From Agelaius tricolor (lineage: Eukaryota; Chordata; Aves; Passeriformes; Icteridae), in contig JALJCS010000004.1 of the NCBI GenBank assembly GCA_023055355.1, positions 27,122,744 to 27,186,743 on the forward strand: a DNA stretch of 64,000 nucleotides. Direction: 5' to 3'. The position numbers and the translations under genes were made by a program. The notes beneath the pieces were generated by a model. It made no database searches, had not been told where the DNA came from, and saw nothing but the letters and a program-made list of their open reading frames with translations. Of the stretch, positions 40,401-53,728 are shown one piece after another (position 1 is the first letter of the stretch; each line of letters starts with the position of its first letter).

Positions 40401-43400
40401 ATATGTTCTCTCTTCTTGTCTCATTTCTTCATCAAATAGGCAAGTGAGGGGAAAAGCTGTTGGTTTTTAATATAGTGGGAACAAGGAGTTTCTTCTGAGA
40501 AGTAGAAGAATGGTAAAAACCTAGGATAAAGAAGAGCACATTACTGGTACACATTATCCTGTTAAAAATATAATGTAATCATATTTGATTTATTAATGGA
40601 AATGACACAGCTTTAGAAAATATGTCTTTTTAGGATCATTTCAAGTAAGGAACAAGAATTAATTTTTGGCTTGCTGAAATGGCAGTAGTGAATGGAGGGA
40701 ATGAACAAACCTCAGCTATTTCTCCTTGCCTCCTTGGCATTATTTATTTCTTCTTGGAAATACAAATGCTTGTGAAACCATGAAGCCACAGAGCTGTGAA
40801 GCATATTTCAGATCTGATACTGGTGTGGTAAGCAGCCATTAGTCATTAGAGAGTCAGAAATTGCTGGTTCTTTTCTGTGGCAAGGGACTTTCAATGGCAA
40901 AGATATGAAGAAAAATAAGCTACCTAGTAGCACAAAATCAGACCCTAATTTCTTCAAAGTGTTTTGAACGCATCATGGAAGTTGAGGTAGTTTGGGTTTC
41001 CTTAGAGACTTGCTGTGAATGGCAGTATTAATTTATGTAAAGAGGCTGGTATGACAGTGTGCAGAAGGTCTAAACATTATCCTGAGAGAGTTCTCTGTTT
41101 GTGTCTGAGCAACACAGTGTAAATTATTTTTGTTTTCCACCCTATCAACTTACAAACTTACCCAGAGTATGTTATAGCTGTATGGGACTTGCTCCTTCTC
41201 ATGTAAAAAGTATTCTACCAATGCCAAATTATATCCTCAATTGTACTTTTGCCTTGAGTCAATCTGTACAGGTGTGCAACTTTAATAAACAAATGTAACT
41301 CTAATAGAAGGCTAGAATTTATTTCTCATGCTATCTTAACTATATAGCTCTTCAAAAAAGTCTTCTTTAGGTTCCAAAATGAGTAGGTTGGCCCTGGATA
41401 AACATGTTGCTGGTGTTTTAATAATGAACTCACCACTTATTTTTACAGATTTTCATATTAGTCTTTTCAGACTTTTTTAAAAATTACTTATTCTTTCTGC
41501 CCTTTTGAAGGTGAATCCCCACTCCAGTGTCCATCACTCTCCAATTAATCTAGTGAAACATTTTTTTTACAGACTAAGAAAAAATGTGTTCATATTACTA
41601 AGTGTGTATGTATTTTCAAAAATTTGACCATATTTTTGCAGTTATTCATATTTCTTCAGATTATCACTCCAAATTTTATATTTCGATTACACAAGAAAAC
41701 CCTTCTGGTCAATTCTTGTATCGCTAGAAGAAAGTGCTTTTATTAATACTTTGCATGAAGAATGGCAGATTTGGCCTTTGACCTTTTTGCAGTTAATTAT
41801 GTAATATACATAAAACTACAATAGTTTATCCCCACAGATACAGTACATCCTCATATGATCTCAGTGAGCTACATAAAATAATTTTAATTATTGGTTGAAC
41901 TACAATCCCAAGTATTGTGAATCAGTAACAGTTTTTTTTAGGGGAGCTCTAGACTCTTGCTACATATATTTTGTGCACTGAATTTGAGGATGAAACCACT
42001 ATGGTGTACATTCCTACCTAGTAATCAATACCAAACTCAAACTTTTACATGAAAGATCATCACAATTGTAACCACATTTACTCTTTTTCTTTTCTTTTTT
42101 TTTTTTTTTTTTGTGTTTCTGAAAATGCCAAAATCTTCTGCCTAAAAAAAAAATTGAAGCCTCTGGTGAGACCTCTCACTCGCTGTGCTATGGTGCATAA
42201 AATTACCTGGAAAAAAATTGTAATTGCTCACCAAAATCAATAAGCTGAAGGAGTGATCAAAAACCTTCCTCTTTCTTTCTGTCTTTCTGTCTTTCCCCCC
42301 TGCATTAAAACATTACTGTATGCATTGCATATTTGAGAGAAAAACAGAATTCCAGAAAAAATAATTTAAGAACAACTTTCTTGCTCAACTGGCACTTTGA
42401 GTTAGACTCCAATATGAGTGAGGTGGTGGTACCAGTTAAAAGTGAAACCTGAGATACCATGCCTAGGTTTGCACCCTGTGCTTAGGAAGTGTTGTAAAAA
42501 ACCCATATCAGCTGTGGAGGCTGAATGTTCTAATATCTTTGTAGGCTCCTTGAAATGATCAAGAAAATACTTCACAAAAATGAATAATATTTTTCTCCTA
42601 TGTTTTCTTCTTTGAATACTGAAAAAAAACCATTTCCAAATAAGCTTCACAGATGTTTAAATAGTACAGCCAGATTCCTATGTAGAGTAGTCTTAAAGGA
42701 ACTTGTCAAAAAACTTCACTTGAATCCCTACTGTGTAACAGTTTGAGATTCTTTTCATAGAGACATCTTTAATAGACATTTTGTCTGAGATTTCCCCATT
42801 GACATTGTATTATTTTGAAAATGTCATTCAGCAGTTTTAGGAAGTTTTTCTTTTATACTTTCCTAGACAGTGACCAGTTAAAGGATATGAAGGTGAAATT
42901 ACAGCTTCAGATGTGCTTTTTACTGTGCTTGAGGAAATCCACTGCTGCCTGTGGCACATAATATGTGAGGGGCTTGCCTTTCCTAACTCTCTGCTGTAGA
43001 TAACTGTCTTGGTTTTTCTTGCATGGCAGCATGAGCCTGTTTGCACAGATTGTGCAGCAGAGTACGTAGAGAGTGTGTGCTTGCACCAAACAGGCATTTA
43101 CCCTTTGAGTGTTTGAGGTCATTTTACACTGTGCTATTCTGAGCCCTGATCTTCCCCCAGCCCTGTCCTGGCCTCTGTCCTCCACTCTCTCCTTACCATC
43201 TTTGATTCTGGCAACAAAAGTTCATTCCATAGCTCAGGTCAGACAGAAATGATGCATTGCATCACAGCTGCTTTTATGAAAGTGTTTATTTCATATCTGA
43301 AATGTTTTTATATACATTTGCTCTGCTATGACTTGCAGGAGGAGAAAGAAAGCAGTTTTACTGGAGGCAAAACAGCCACCTGTGAAAACTAATTGCGTAG

Positions 43401-46400
43401 GTTGTGTTGTGCTGATATCTCTGGGAATGATCCATCAGGAAGAAAGTAAATATCCTTAATCTGTTAGGAGATCACCTATATGCCAAAATGATCTTCTTTA
43501 TCAAAGTGGTGATTGAAATATTCCTTCAGATTTGCAGTGGTATGTGTAAGGGGGGAGGAAGGAAAGGAAGCATAACTCCTGTAGAGGCAGGTGCCTCATC
43601 TCAGCAAAGTGTATAGACAAATGAAAAATTATGAACTTGAGAGGCTCTGACTAAATTGTCTCATTAAGGACTGTAATTTAATATGCTTGGAATCCATTTA
43701 CTTTCAAAGAAGAATTTCAAGAGATCAGGCTGCTCTTCAGGTTTTTTTTTTCCCATTCAGTAGGATGAGGCTTGCAGTGTCAAATTATGCCCCTCTCCAA
43801 AGTGAGAGTGCCCAAAAGTTCTGCTCTCCATCAGCTTTCCAAAAAACACACAGTAGACTTAAAAAGAAAAATTGGTTAAAAAAAATGCAGAGCTCTAAGG
43901 CAATTCAGCTGCCTGCCACCTCTGGGTGTGTTCATGCAATCGTGTAAAAGCCTGCTGTGGAAAACTTAGAAAAAGTTTGGGGGATTTCTTTAAGGCATGG
44001 GCAGAAAAAACTGCTTTGTTTCTACAACGTGCTGTGCTCCTCAGTGGGTGCTGAGAACTTGCTGAGAACTCCTGAGTCTCCCACCTCCCCTGACTGCAAT
44101 GGCTTAGGGACTGTGCCCAAGTCCCCCAGGCTTGATTCTGTGTTCCTATATTACAGGACAAGCTGGTGACTGGCTTGTGTTGGCCTTGTGAGTGTGTGAG
44201 GACATGGACCCAGGATGCTGCTTGACTTACTGAAACACCAAAGGCCAGGGTGTTCACCAGACAGGATTATTTCAGTCCAGTCTGGCTGTCTCTTCATTGT
44301 ATGATAAGATGACTTCTTTCCCTTATTTTTAAACTTTCAGTTTCACTGTACCTTAGAGACAGACCAGTTGAAGAAATGACCTGCTCTGTAAAAGTACAAA
44401 AACTTGCTGCTAACTCCATTCCTGTGATTTGTGACCATTGAGTAGACTTTTCAGAGAGCTTTTCCATCCTTATTTTTGGATTTTTGGGTAGTGAGAAAAC
44501 AATCATTATCATGGTGAAAATGATAATTAACTGCTTTTTGGCCTGCTTATATGAAGGGGATATTTGACTGATACTTCACTACAGCTTATGTCCTATGTCT
44601 CAGTGACAATTAAATGCATTACAGCAAATTGTAAGACCATTTTGTAGCTCTGTGTTTTGAGCACAATATGAAATCCTGTTTCCCTCACCATTTCCTTCAT
44701 CTTAAATTCAATTTAATGAAGTAAACATTAGAATATGGGAGCAAAAAACCTCACCAGCTGATAAAGAAAAAAAAAAATTAATCAAAGGCCTCATCATGTG
44801 GCATGCCTCTAACACTTAAAAGCTGAGAATAACAGAGTTTTAGAAACAGTATGCAGTCTTTGTATGAAATGCAAATCTTGAATACAATTCTGTTAGAAAT
44901 CAGTAACTAGAGGAACCAAAACTAGAGTTACCTTGAAATCTGAAATTGACTCCTAGTATTATACCTCTAATTAAATAAATTTTATCTTTGGGATTGGCAA
45001 CAGCGATATAAGTAGTAAGAGGGAGATGTCAAAATGACAGATTGTATAATATATTGAGATACTTCATAGCAAAGGAGACCAAATGAAGTGATAGCACTAG
45101 TTGTTAGTGGCAGTGAAGATCACAGTTCATTAAAAACACACATTTTTCAGAGATGAATTTGCCTTATATATTTACCAGGCTCATAGGAGTTGAGGCTCAT
45201 ATGGCACAACACTTGGCTTAAATGGATTTTGAGAGAATGCTGTAATACTAATGACAGCCTCTTGCTTTGCATCCTGGATATTCACATTTCCAAAAGATTT
45301 ACATGAAGTGCTTGGATTTAATTTGTGAGTCATGAGCCATATTTTTGCTTAGTTTGTACATAGTGTAGCTATTGTACTCTGTGCTTTTCCCAAGAATAAG
45401 TGACATTACTCTGAAAAACAGGCACTGTAATTTGATCTCTGATACTGTGTGGTAGGTGTATCTTTATTCTAGGATTTAGAATAATATACACTACAAGCCT
45501 AATTGCCACCAGGTGGAAGAGTACCGTGTCTGAATGACAAAAAATATGTTTCTCCTCCAAATTGAACAAACCATGTGTTACGTTTGTTATTCTGTCTTGA
45601 AAATTAAATGAGTGGCAGTTTTAACATCTCTTGGTTATTATTGGATCACTGCTTTTCTAACTTCTGTAATTTGACATTGTTTTTCATTTTATGGTCATAG
45701 CTGCCTCTTCAAGCTGATAGAAATGGCTGTCATAGGTGCAACTTTATATCCTTTCTGGTTAAACTAGGGAAGAGACAGAAGGGCCACTTGTCAAAAGTCT
45801 CAGATGCTGGAGGGCAGGGGATGTTGCTAATACCAAGGAAATCTGAGAAACACACACCTGTTGTTATTTCAGAGTGCCATGCTTCTGCTGATCATTGGCT
45901 GAGGTTTAAAGTTATGCGTGATTTAACTCTAATTCATAATTCTGCAACAGATAGACACTAGAGTGAACAAGGACAAGTCAAAAGCTGAGATGTTACTTAC
46001 TGTTGGATTGACTTTGGAAATTGGCAGTGATCCTCCAAATTAAAAGGAGTCCCTGCATTTTTGCAGGCAGATACTGGCACACATCTCCAGAGACAGACAT
46101 TTGAGCCAAAGGGGTTTGGGACTGCATTTCAACCCCATCTGCTTTTGTCACCCGGCCATCCTGACATGCTTACTTTGTCAGCTAGAGATTTTTTTTTGTT
46201 CCCAAGTCTGTCTGTGTTGTGAGAATTCCTGGCTTCCTCAAGTATTCTGGGCAGCTGTGTTGGGCCTGAGGCTCTAGCTTAGTGTTTAAAGCCAATTTTT
46301 CCACAACACTCCCATTGGTTTTTATCTTTCATTACTGCTTCTTTTGGTTTAGACACAAAGATACTACCTAAAAGTGGTCAAAATCAGTAGAATTTGGCTT

Positions 46401-46528
46401 TGTGAAAATTACTGTTAACTCCATCACTTTTTTTCTTTTAAGTTGTAAGAATGCCAGAGGTACTCTTCAGCTTAGTTTTCACTCTTCTTAGTGGTTATTC
46501 TCCATGAAGTCCAGAGGACTTTCCTAAA
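37426..46528 (+). other. NFIB intron 2, long unannotated stretch
   Basis: AT-rich intron. Features seen are a T-rich tract at about 42080-42112, a pyrimidine CTTTCTGTCTTTC tract near 42270-42297, and a less AT-rich segment at about 43880-44260. An open frame at 38591-38926 is discussed as a finding. No supported gene. Confidence 0.55.
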
Positions 46529-47215
46529 AATAGAATAATAGAATGGTTTGGTTTGGAAGGGAATCCTGAAGATAATTTCATTCCAAATCCCCCGCCATGA
46601 CCAGGGATACCTTCAACTAGACCAGGTTACTTCAAGCCCTTTTCAACAGGGCCACTACCAGGGATAGGACATCCACAGCCTCCTCTGGCAATCAATGTCT
46701 CACCATCATCACAGCAAAGAATTTTCTAATACCTAAATTAAAGATAATATAATTTTGAACCCATTACCCCTTGTCTTGTCCCAGTACCTCTCCAGGTACT
46801 AGATGAACACTATTAGGTCACCCTAAAGCCTTCTCTTCTCCAGAGTGAAAAATGAAAATTCTCTCAGCCTTTCCGCATACAAGAGGTGCTCCCTCCCTCT
46901 GATCAACTTGGTGGCCTTCTGTGGTCTCTCTCCAACAGGTCCACATCCTTCCTGTGCTGGGGCCCCAGAGCTGGATGCAGGGTTCCAGGTGGGCTCTCAC
47001 CAGAGCAGAGCAGAGGGGCAGAATCCCCTCCCTGGCCCTCTGCCCACGCTGCTTTGGATGCAGCCCAGGACATGTTTGACTTTCTGGGCTCTGAGTGCAC
47101 ATGGCTGGGTCATGTCCAGCCTCTCAGCCACCAGCATCCCAAAGTCTTTCTCCCCAGGGCTGCTCTCAATCTGATCATCCCCCAGTCTGTGTTGACCCAG
47201 GTGCAGCACCACTTA
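46529..47215 (-). mobile_element. CR1 LINE 3' fragment
   Basis: Reverse complement of a CR1 3' end. It starts with the tail remnant TAGAATAATAGAATGG and TTTGGAAGGGAATCC. It continues through ACTAGACCAGGTTACTTCAAG, GGGATAGGACATCCACAGCC, CCATTACCCCTTGTC, AGCCTTCTCTTCTCCAG, CCAACAGGTCCACATCC and CCAGAGCTGGATGCAGGGTTC. It ends near CCCAGGTGCAGCACC. It belongs to a different subfamily from the copy at 15781. The open frames on both strands at 46818-47382 are repeat sequence, not genes. Confidence 0.92.
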
Positions 47216-49200
47216 ATACCTTTGGGATATTTATCTGGGCTTCATACATGGATACAGGCAACAGAACCTGCAAAAGAAACCCCCAAACCCAAAAAGCCCT
47301 GCAGGGAACGGGCTGCCTGTTTTTTCTTCACTTAGTCAGACTCAGAGTTCAGAACCCTAATGGCACCCCATGCAGCTTGTGAGCTTTACAAATCTGCAAA
47401 TTTTGAAGTGGAAATTTTGTTCTTTTTTTTCTACCATCACTGCATTTCACTTGGCAAATCATTTGCACATTCACAGTATTATATATGCTATTGAGTATAT
47501 CAGATGAGAAGTCGACAAGTCTGTGTATTGGTTTGGGTAAAATTTGCAGGGAAAGAAATCTTTCTCAAAAATATACTGCTTAGAAATCAGTTTAATTTTT
47601 TTTATTTTGGATTTCCTTAGATATTAAATGAATGCACATTTTCTTCTTAGACATTTTAGATGTTTCATTTCTATTCCATACATCTAACTGTAAATACCTA
47701 GCTGGTCTCTGTTCAGCTCTACCAGACCCAACTCTCTGGTGTAATCTCTTTTTAAAAAAAATATTTGGAAATGTAGAGGGGGATTTGGTCAGTGAAACTG
47801 CTGTAGCAGTTTTTTAAATTATAGCTGCTGCAGGAGGCCTGAATGGACACCACTCTGCACCCATCTGGATCTCAGAAGCACTGTGCAGAGGTGAGGATCC
47901 AACCTGTGCCTGTAACCCCTGGAAGTTAATGCAGGTGCATGCCTTGCTGAGCTTATGACATTTGTTTGCATACCATTTGCAGCAACCTGAATGACTGGTT
48001 ATTCTGGTCTGGAGAAAACAGCACTGACATCATGTGATTCTGGCAAAGTGAGCCACACTGGATCCTGGCCTTTGAATACCCAAGGGGCTGGCAGCAGTCT
48101 CAGGAGTTGGCCAGCGGCCCCATTGAGCTCGCTAGTAATCAGTTGACTGCTGGGCTGGACAAGCTGCCCTACTTTCTCTGACAAGCTCTGTCTAAGAGAA
48201 TGATGGGCAGCCTGCCACTAGTGCTCTTTAGTGGAGTTACTGAAGATTAACTGTTTAGCAGCTCAGCCCTGTCAGTGCTTCCCTTTGAAGAATGGGTGCC
48301 AGAGAGGACTTTGTTGACTAGGGATGACACTTTTTCTCACTTTTTATATATTTTAGTCTTAAGGAGCAGGAGTCTCCTTTTCTTGTTTGGGTTTTTTGCT
48401 TTCCTAATGCCTTTCTTGCCAATTTTCAGAGAAATCCCAGTAGATTTGTTTTTCTTTGAAGTTTCTAAGGTTTGTTTCATTTTTAGTGAAATGTTACATT
48501 CTACTAGTTACTCAGCATTGCTAAGTTCCTACACTGCAGAAATTCCTGGAGGAAAGATAGGCAAAAGAAAAGTCAACCTTTGGAAAGGCCCAGAACATTT
48601 AGTATTTACTGTGACAGACAAACTCAGATGTATTACTTTCAATAAAAATTTTGATGTGTTCTCACATCTATGGGGAAAAAAAAGCAAAAAGTGGGATATT
48701 CAGCATAGAGGGACAGTTATATTTGTTAATAATTTTGAAAATGTGATTTTCATAAACAGAAGACTGTTGACTATCAGAAGTGTAATGAATAAGTCATAAA
48801 TTTAAACAAGAAAGGTTATATTAGCAAGAGGCCTGTTTAGCAGGTGACTTGGTGGAAATACAGTTACAGTACTATCCCACAAAGAGAAAGAAGTGCTAAA
48901 ATTAGGTCTGTAGAATAGATATTTTTTCAGTGGCTATTTTGTGTAGTATTTTGCTTGATAGTGATCTTTTTTCCAAGACAAATTTGTCTTAAAGTCAATA
49001 ATAATATAAAACAAGCCACTGACATTTTTACATAAATTTCTAAATTTTCAAAAAAGGAGTTTCCTGTGTTACTATTATAATTCAGAGAAGCTAATCCAAA
49101 TTCTTCTGAAGTAGGTGAAAACTTTTTATGACATTTCCATCTCTGACAATTGTGAGAAACATAAAAGCTTATTATTTTGTGTCTTTGTATTTCATCTGCT

Positions 49201-49230
49201 ACATGTATAGACATGTATAGACATGTATAG
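49201..49230. repeat. Tandem repeat, three copies of ACATGTATAG
   Basis: Three exact head-to-tail copies of a 10-base unit that contains the palindrome ACATGT. This is a short minisatellite-like tract and likely polymorphic. Confidence 0.95.
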
Positions 49231-50321
49231 TGTCAAATCTGCATATGTCACATGCACTGGCATACTTTTGCATTTCTTACAGTGCAAGTTAGCTGGTTCT
49301 TCAGATTGGCTGTATTTGAAAATTATTTTCCTATTTCTTAAGAAAATGGCAGGCAGAGAAATTAAAGAAATACATTCTGAGGATACCTTTGGGAGGTTTC
49401 CATTTAAATATTTTGGAAAACTCCATTTATATTTCACTTTCCTATCCTCTGCTGTGAAAATAATACTTGGACTCCACTGATTTATGAGACATTGCCCTCA
49501 ACAGTCCAGTCAGTGAGTGGCAATTTGGGAACTACTTTAGACTACTTAAAATGAATGTATTTTGGTGCTTCTTTCAGAAGCCTTTCTCCTCTTATTTTCT
49601 AAAACTTTAAGTAACCTTATTCTTAAGCCTCTTTGGTTTAGGTCATAATTAGTTCAAATGTATGCGTGACAGACAATGGCTGATCAGTGGACTGGCCAGT
49701 CATTGTAAATAACTTCTAACATGAACACATAATCACTTTGAAGGGTTCAGGTGCAGCAAAAAAATTTAGCATTTTTAATTAAAAGGAAGAAGGCAAAACT
49801 GTTTAAATCCCATAAATATAGTAGCTAGTCTTTTTGGTGTCATTCACTATGAATGAAAAAGCACACTGTTCATATAGAGGTAAGATATACATGTGCACTA
49901 AAGCTCTTAATTCACTTCAATCTTAATCATTTTCAGGCTGTCAAGATATTTTTGATGGATATTAATAGCCAGATTTGAAAAGAGGACTTCTTGCTTACTC
50001 AGATAAACTTTCCTGTGTGGTGTATCTTTATGGGGAACAATAGTATTCTAGAAACTCATGAAGACTTATTATCCTGTAATTGATTATCTTCTTCTCTATC
50101 CTTCTATGGTGTATTTCTGTGTAATTCAAAAAGAAAAATTAATTCTGCATTGTAGCATAAGTGCTGATTTATGTAATGTATTTTAGTTATAAATTTCTGA
50201 GTCTCAAGACACAATTGTATTGAATTAAAGAAAGTGCCTAGAAGCTAATTTCTTTGCCAGTTTAATTCTGAGGAATTATCACTTGAATTCTCTCAGAACA
50301 ACTTTTTTGTGATTATGATGG

Positions 50322-50381
50322 AGGTGCCTGTATATGATATGTGATATGATACAGGTGCCTGCCATTCTGTATATAATGGCA
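50322..50381. repeat. Cluster of short inverted and direct repeats
   Basis: CCTGTAT (50327-50333) and ATACAGG (50349-50355) are inverted repeats. AGGTGCCTG occurs directly repeated at 50322-50330 and 50353-50361. TGCCAT (50360-50365) and ATGGCA (50376-50381) form a further inverted pair. The whole 60-base block can fold into two adjacent small hairpins. Confidence 0.75.
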
Positions 50382-51687
50382 GAAACATGCTGTTTATGTC
50401 TCCATTACTCAAAATCTGGTCTTAGACAAATTAGAGTAGATCATTGCAGGAAGGTTTCTTCAGCCATTTAGATTATTGTATCCTTTTATCTCTTTTCTTT
50501 TTGATTATTAAGCCAAAAAATACAGTGTTTCAGTGAACTACTACTAAATGAGTGTTCATGGGGGAAGGGGAGAGGTAAGACATAAGAAAAGGAAGAAAAT
50601 ATATTGTGGAAGTTATATTTAATTTTACTTATGAATCATAAAATATATGTTCATACTCATAATAATGCTAAAACTTGCTACCATGGATTATAGCTGTGAA
50701 CTCTACATTTTGCAGCGAGGGAAGAGTCTGTTGGACTAGTCTGAGGAGAAATGACTTGCATTAGCTAATTTTATTAAAAATTCCCTGCTTTCAGATATTT
50801 GTAGATATTAGAAGTACTCCTCAGTGATTTGCAAAGCCTCAGTGCACTTCTGAACATGACAGTTTATAGACTTTTCAACTGCCTCATTTAAGCATTTCAG
50901 CAGGAAAGAGTATTTCAGATATAATTTAAACATTTTCTTGAAATGCTTAAATTTCTTTTTTTCTCAATTTTTATTGAACAATGAATTGTATAAAATCAAT
51001 TCCCATGGAGAAAAATTATGTTTTAAGGTCTTTGACTGATACAGAATAATTGCTTTGTTGATTGTATATCCATGCATGATAAGATATGCATAAGAAGAAA
51101 TCTGGTACAGAAGTATAAATAATACTTATCTTTAAGCCAGCATCTGTCATCTGCTTCAGCAGACAGTGTTTTCTTTCATTCCTGCATAAAAAGAGCTGAG
51201 AGATTTATGGAGCAGCTTTGTTTGTGCTCTGTGATGCTTAATCAATTTTTATTAAATTCTAAATTAAAACTTGGCTTTCTTCATAGTCTTTTTTTTTTCT
51301 ACAAACAGACATATCTGATGTATAGAACAGGAGAAAGGCTCATGACAGCCACAGAATTTATGTGAAGGTGGGAGGACTTCAGTCCTGAACTCCTGAACAC
51401 TTTGTTTTCAGAGGGGCCACTCTCAGTCACATTTTAGAAGCAACATTGATATTTCTGTGACATTCATGAATATGAAAGAACAACCTTTAAGTGATTAATA
51501 TCTGGCCTCCCTGGTTGGTATAATTATTATTGATCTTTGCAAGAAATCTCTAAAGGAATTTTTAAAAATAATTTGCAGATGGTATGAATGGTTCTTTTAA
51601 TCAAACTATGCCTAAAGTTGGCTTTCATCTTTTTGTCAATTTAAAACATTAGTTAATTCACATTATGCACGGAGATATGTAAATAAG

Positions 51688-51745
51688 TAGTGTTATCTCC
51701 ATTTTACAGATGAAGAAATTAAGGTAGAAGTGCAAAGTCCGTTAG
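51688..51745 (-). repeat. MIR-like SINE fragment
   Basis: GTTATCTCCATTTTACAGATGAAGAAATTAAGG is the reverse complement of the well-known MIR block CTCATCTGTAAAATGGGGATAATA and its neighbours. The element therefore lies on the minus strand. It is short and diverged, as expected for an amniote-wide relic. Confidence 0.55.
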
Positions 51746-53153
51746 TCAGGATTACATCTCTTGAAAGGGGAAGAACATAGGTTACAGGAGTGCTCTAGCC
51801 CTTGGCTCAAACAATATCTCTAATTACTTTAATAAAGAATAGACACTTATATACATAAATTTTGTTTTCAAAGTTTAGATACATGAAATAAATTACTCCT
51901 CTGAGACAAAAAAATATGTCTTAAAATTTCGTAATTTGCTAGTTTGTTCCATTGCTTTGTCATTCTTGCTGGTGCTAAATTGAGCTTGTTTAGCTTCACT
52001 GTAAAGTTCTTGCTGTGCCATTCACATAAAATGACAACCTCTTTATGATCTGTTATTTTCTCCCTATGAAGGTACTTACACATGAAAATTAAAACACTTT
52101 TTTCCTTAATTTTGAAGAAGTCTAGGATTTAGTCTGTAAATTTCAAGTAAGGTTTTTGTCTCAATTCTTCTCTAATAAGAAGACAAAATGGTACTTCTTC
52201 CACTTTCCTCTTTTTTATAGAGGTACATGATGTTTTGTCCTGTATTGTGGCTGGGAGCTCGTATTGTAATTTCATGATTGAAGCCTTTCAGTAACAGGTT
52301 TTGGGAATACAGCCCTACATTCTTGTTTTTTCTGTCTGAAAACTCATAGGAAAGAACTGAGAAGGAACCATCTACTCAGAATGCTCAAAGAGTTTTTAAT
52401 AGATAATAGAAAAATTTGCCTCTTTGTTGTCTTCAAGTAAGTTTGAAAAAATAGAAACATAAAAAGAAGTATTTTTGTTCACCTTAACACCTCTGCTTTC
52501 AGATAGTTTAGCTTGTGTCTTCTACACAGTCTTTGGTATGCACCAATCTGTCTTTGAGACTGTTTCTTGTCCTCACTCTTCTGAGGAGTGACACATTAAT
52601 GACAAAGTGTACTGAAAAGCAAATCTCTCAATCCTCAAAGCTGCTTTAAAAGACCCCTTTCAGTTTATGCATGTTTGTTTTAAGAAACATAGCAGAAATA
52701 TGGAATTCACAGTAATGTGAATTCAATGTGGCTGAATGTAATAATTTCCTTTGCTGGGCTTTTTTAGAGAATCTGAGAAAATAATTTTAGTTAATAACTT
52801 TTAGAAAAGCGGAACACAGTCTTCAGAGTTTTTGTAGCTGAGCTTCTAATCAAAGAGATGTCATTTCTTTTTTTGGTGTCCTTTCGCCTTTTTATCCACT
52901 CAAAACACTGCTTGTTATCTATTCTGAACACATTGGTTCTCTGTCCAGTGCAGCAGCAGCAGCAACATGGAAAAAAAGTGTGGAGCTGAGAAACTGGAAG
53001 AACTTAGAAAGGAAGACAAATAAAGAGAAGTGTCACTGAAAATTTAAAATAAAAACAGGATGTGCACATGATGTAGAAGAGGGCTTTCTTGATACAGTGC
53101 AACTGTCTTTGTAGCTGCCCTGATTTGTGCTGTATTGCTGTTGCCAATGCTCC

Positions 53154-53155
<2 letters not shown>
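51746..53155 (+). other. NFIB intron 2, unannotated stretch
   Basis: AT-rich intron with a CAGCAGCAGCAGCAA tract near 52951-52965. No gene or repeat family recognised. Confidence 0.55.

Positions 53156-53199
<44 letters not shown>
53156..53199. repeat. Uninterrupted T run of 44 bases
   Basis: A pure T homopolymer, followed by CATGAAC. It is the longest homopolymer in the window. It could be the poly(A) tail of a minus-strand retroposed sequence, but no recognisable parent lies beside it. Length in the assembly may be inaccurate. Confidence 0.95.
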
Positions 53200-53676
53200 C
53201 ATGAACATAACATAGCTCTAGTAAGTTTGTGTCTATTTCATGTGGAGTAAATTTAGACTAGATGAACTGAGTTTTTGGAGCCACTGCCAAATGAGGTGGT
53301 GATGATGGCTGGAGAGGTTTGGAGTTTGCAAATGCTTCTGACTGGAACACAGCACATACTGCATCATGCCTTTGACCATGATGCTTTAGATATGCTGCCA
53401 AGTGTTTCTAACAAGATAGTGCTGTTACTGTGTTTTAATTTTCCTGTTGCATAGAGTACATTTCCTTTTTTGTTTTATAAACTGTGCTCTCCATGGTTTT
53501 TGTACCTCTGTAAACAGTTCTGACTATTTGATATGTTGGCAAAGTATAAGGGAATTTCGTGCAGATTACTCATTGTTATATGACGTTATGCACTCCATAC
53601 AGTTTTGGTAATATGGTCAGCCCGAGTCCCTAAAATATCCTAAAGACATGAAAGAATTTTATTGTTAGATGTTAGC

Positions 53677-53728
53677 AAAAAAAAAAAAAAAAAAACCAAC
53701 CAAAAAACCAACAACAAAACAAAACAAA
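53677..53728. repeat. A-rich simple sequence
   Basis: A run of 19 A bases is followed by AACC/AAAAC-type low-complexity sequence. Birds commonly show such CAAA-rich tracts. No gene is attached. Confidence 0.85.

Larger units (their letters stand above)
47216..51687 (+). other. NFIB intron 2, unannotated stretch
   Basis: AT-rich intron. It holds a 10-bp tandem repeat (49201-49230), an inverted and direct repeat cluster (50322-50381), and a 174-codon open frame at 48275-48799 treated as a finding. No supported gene. Confidence 0.55.

Noticed and set aside
43895..44257. 120-codon minus-strand frame
   Set aside because: Low-stop composition, no motif, and no splice or promoter context.
46818..47382. 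Overlapping open frames on both strands
   Set aside because: They lie in a CR1 3' fragment or run just past it. CR1 3' sequence is GC-rich and has few stops, and no CR1 protein motif is present.
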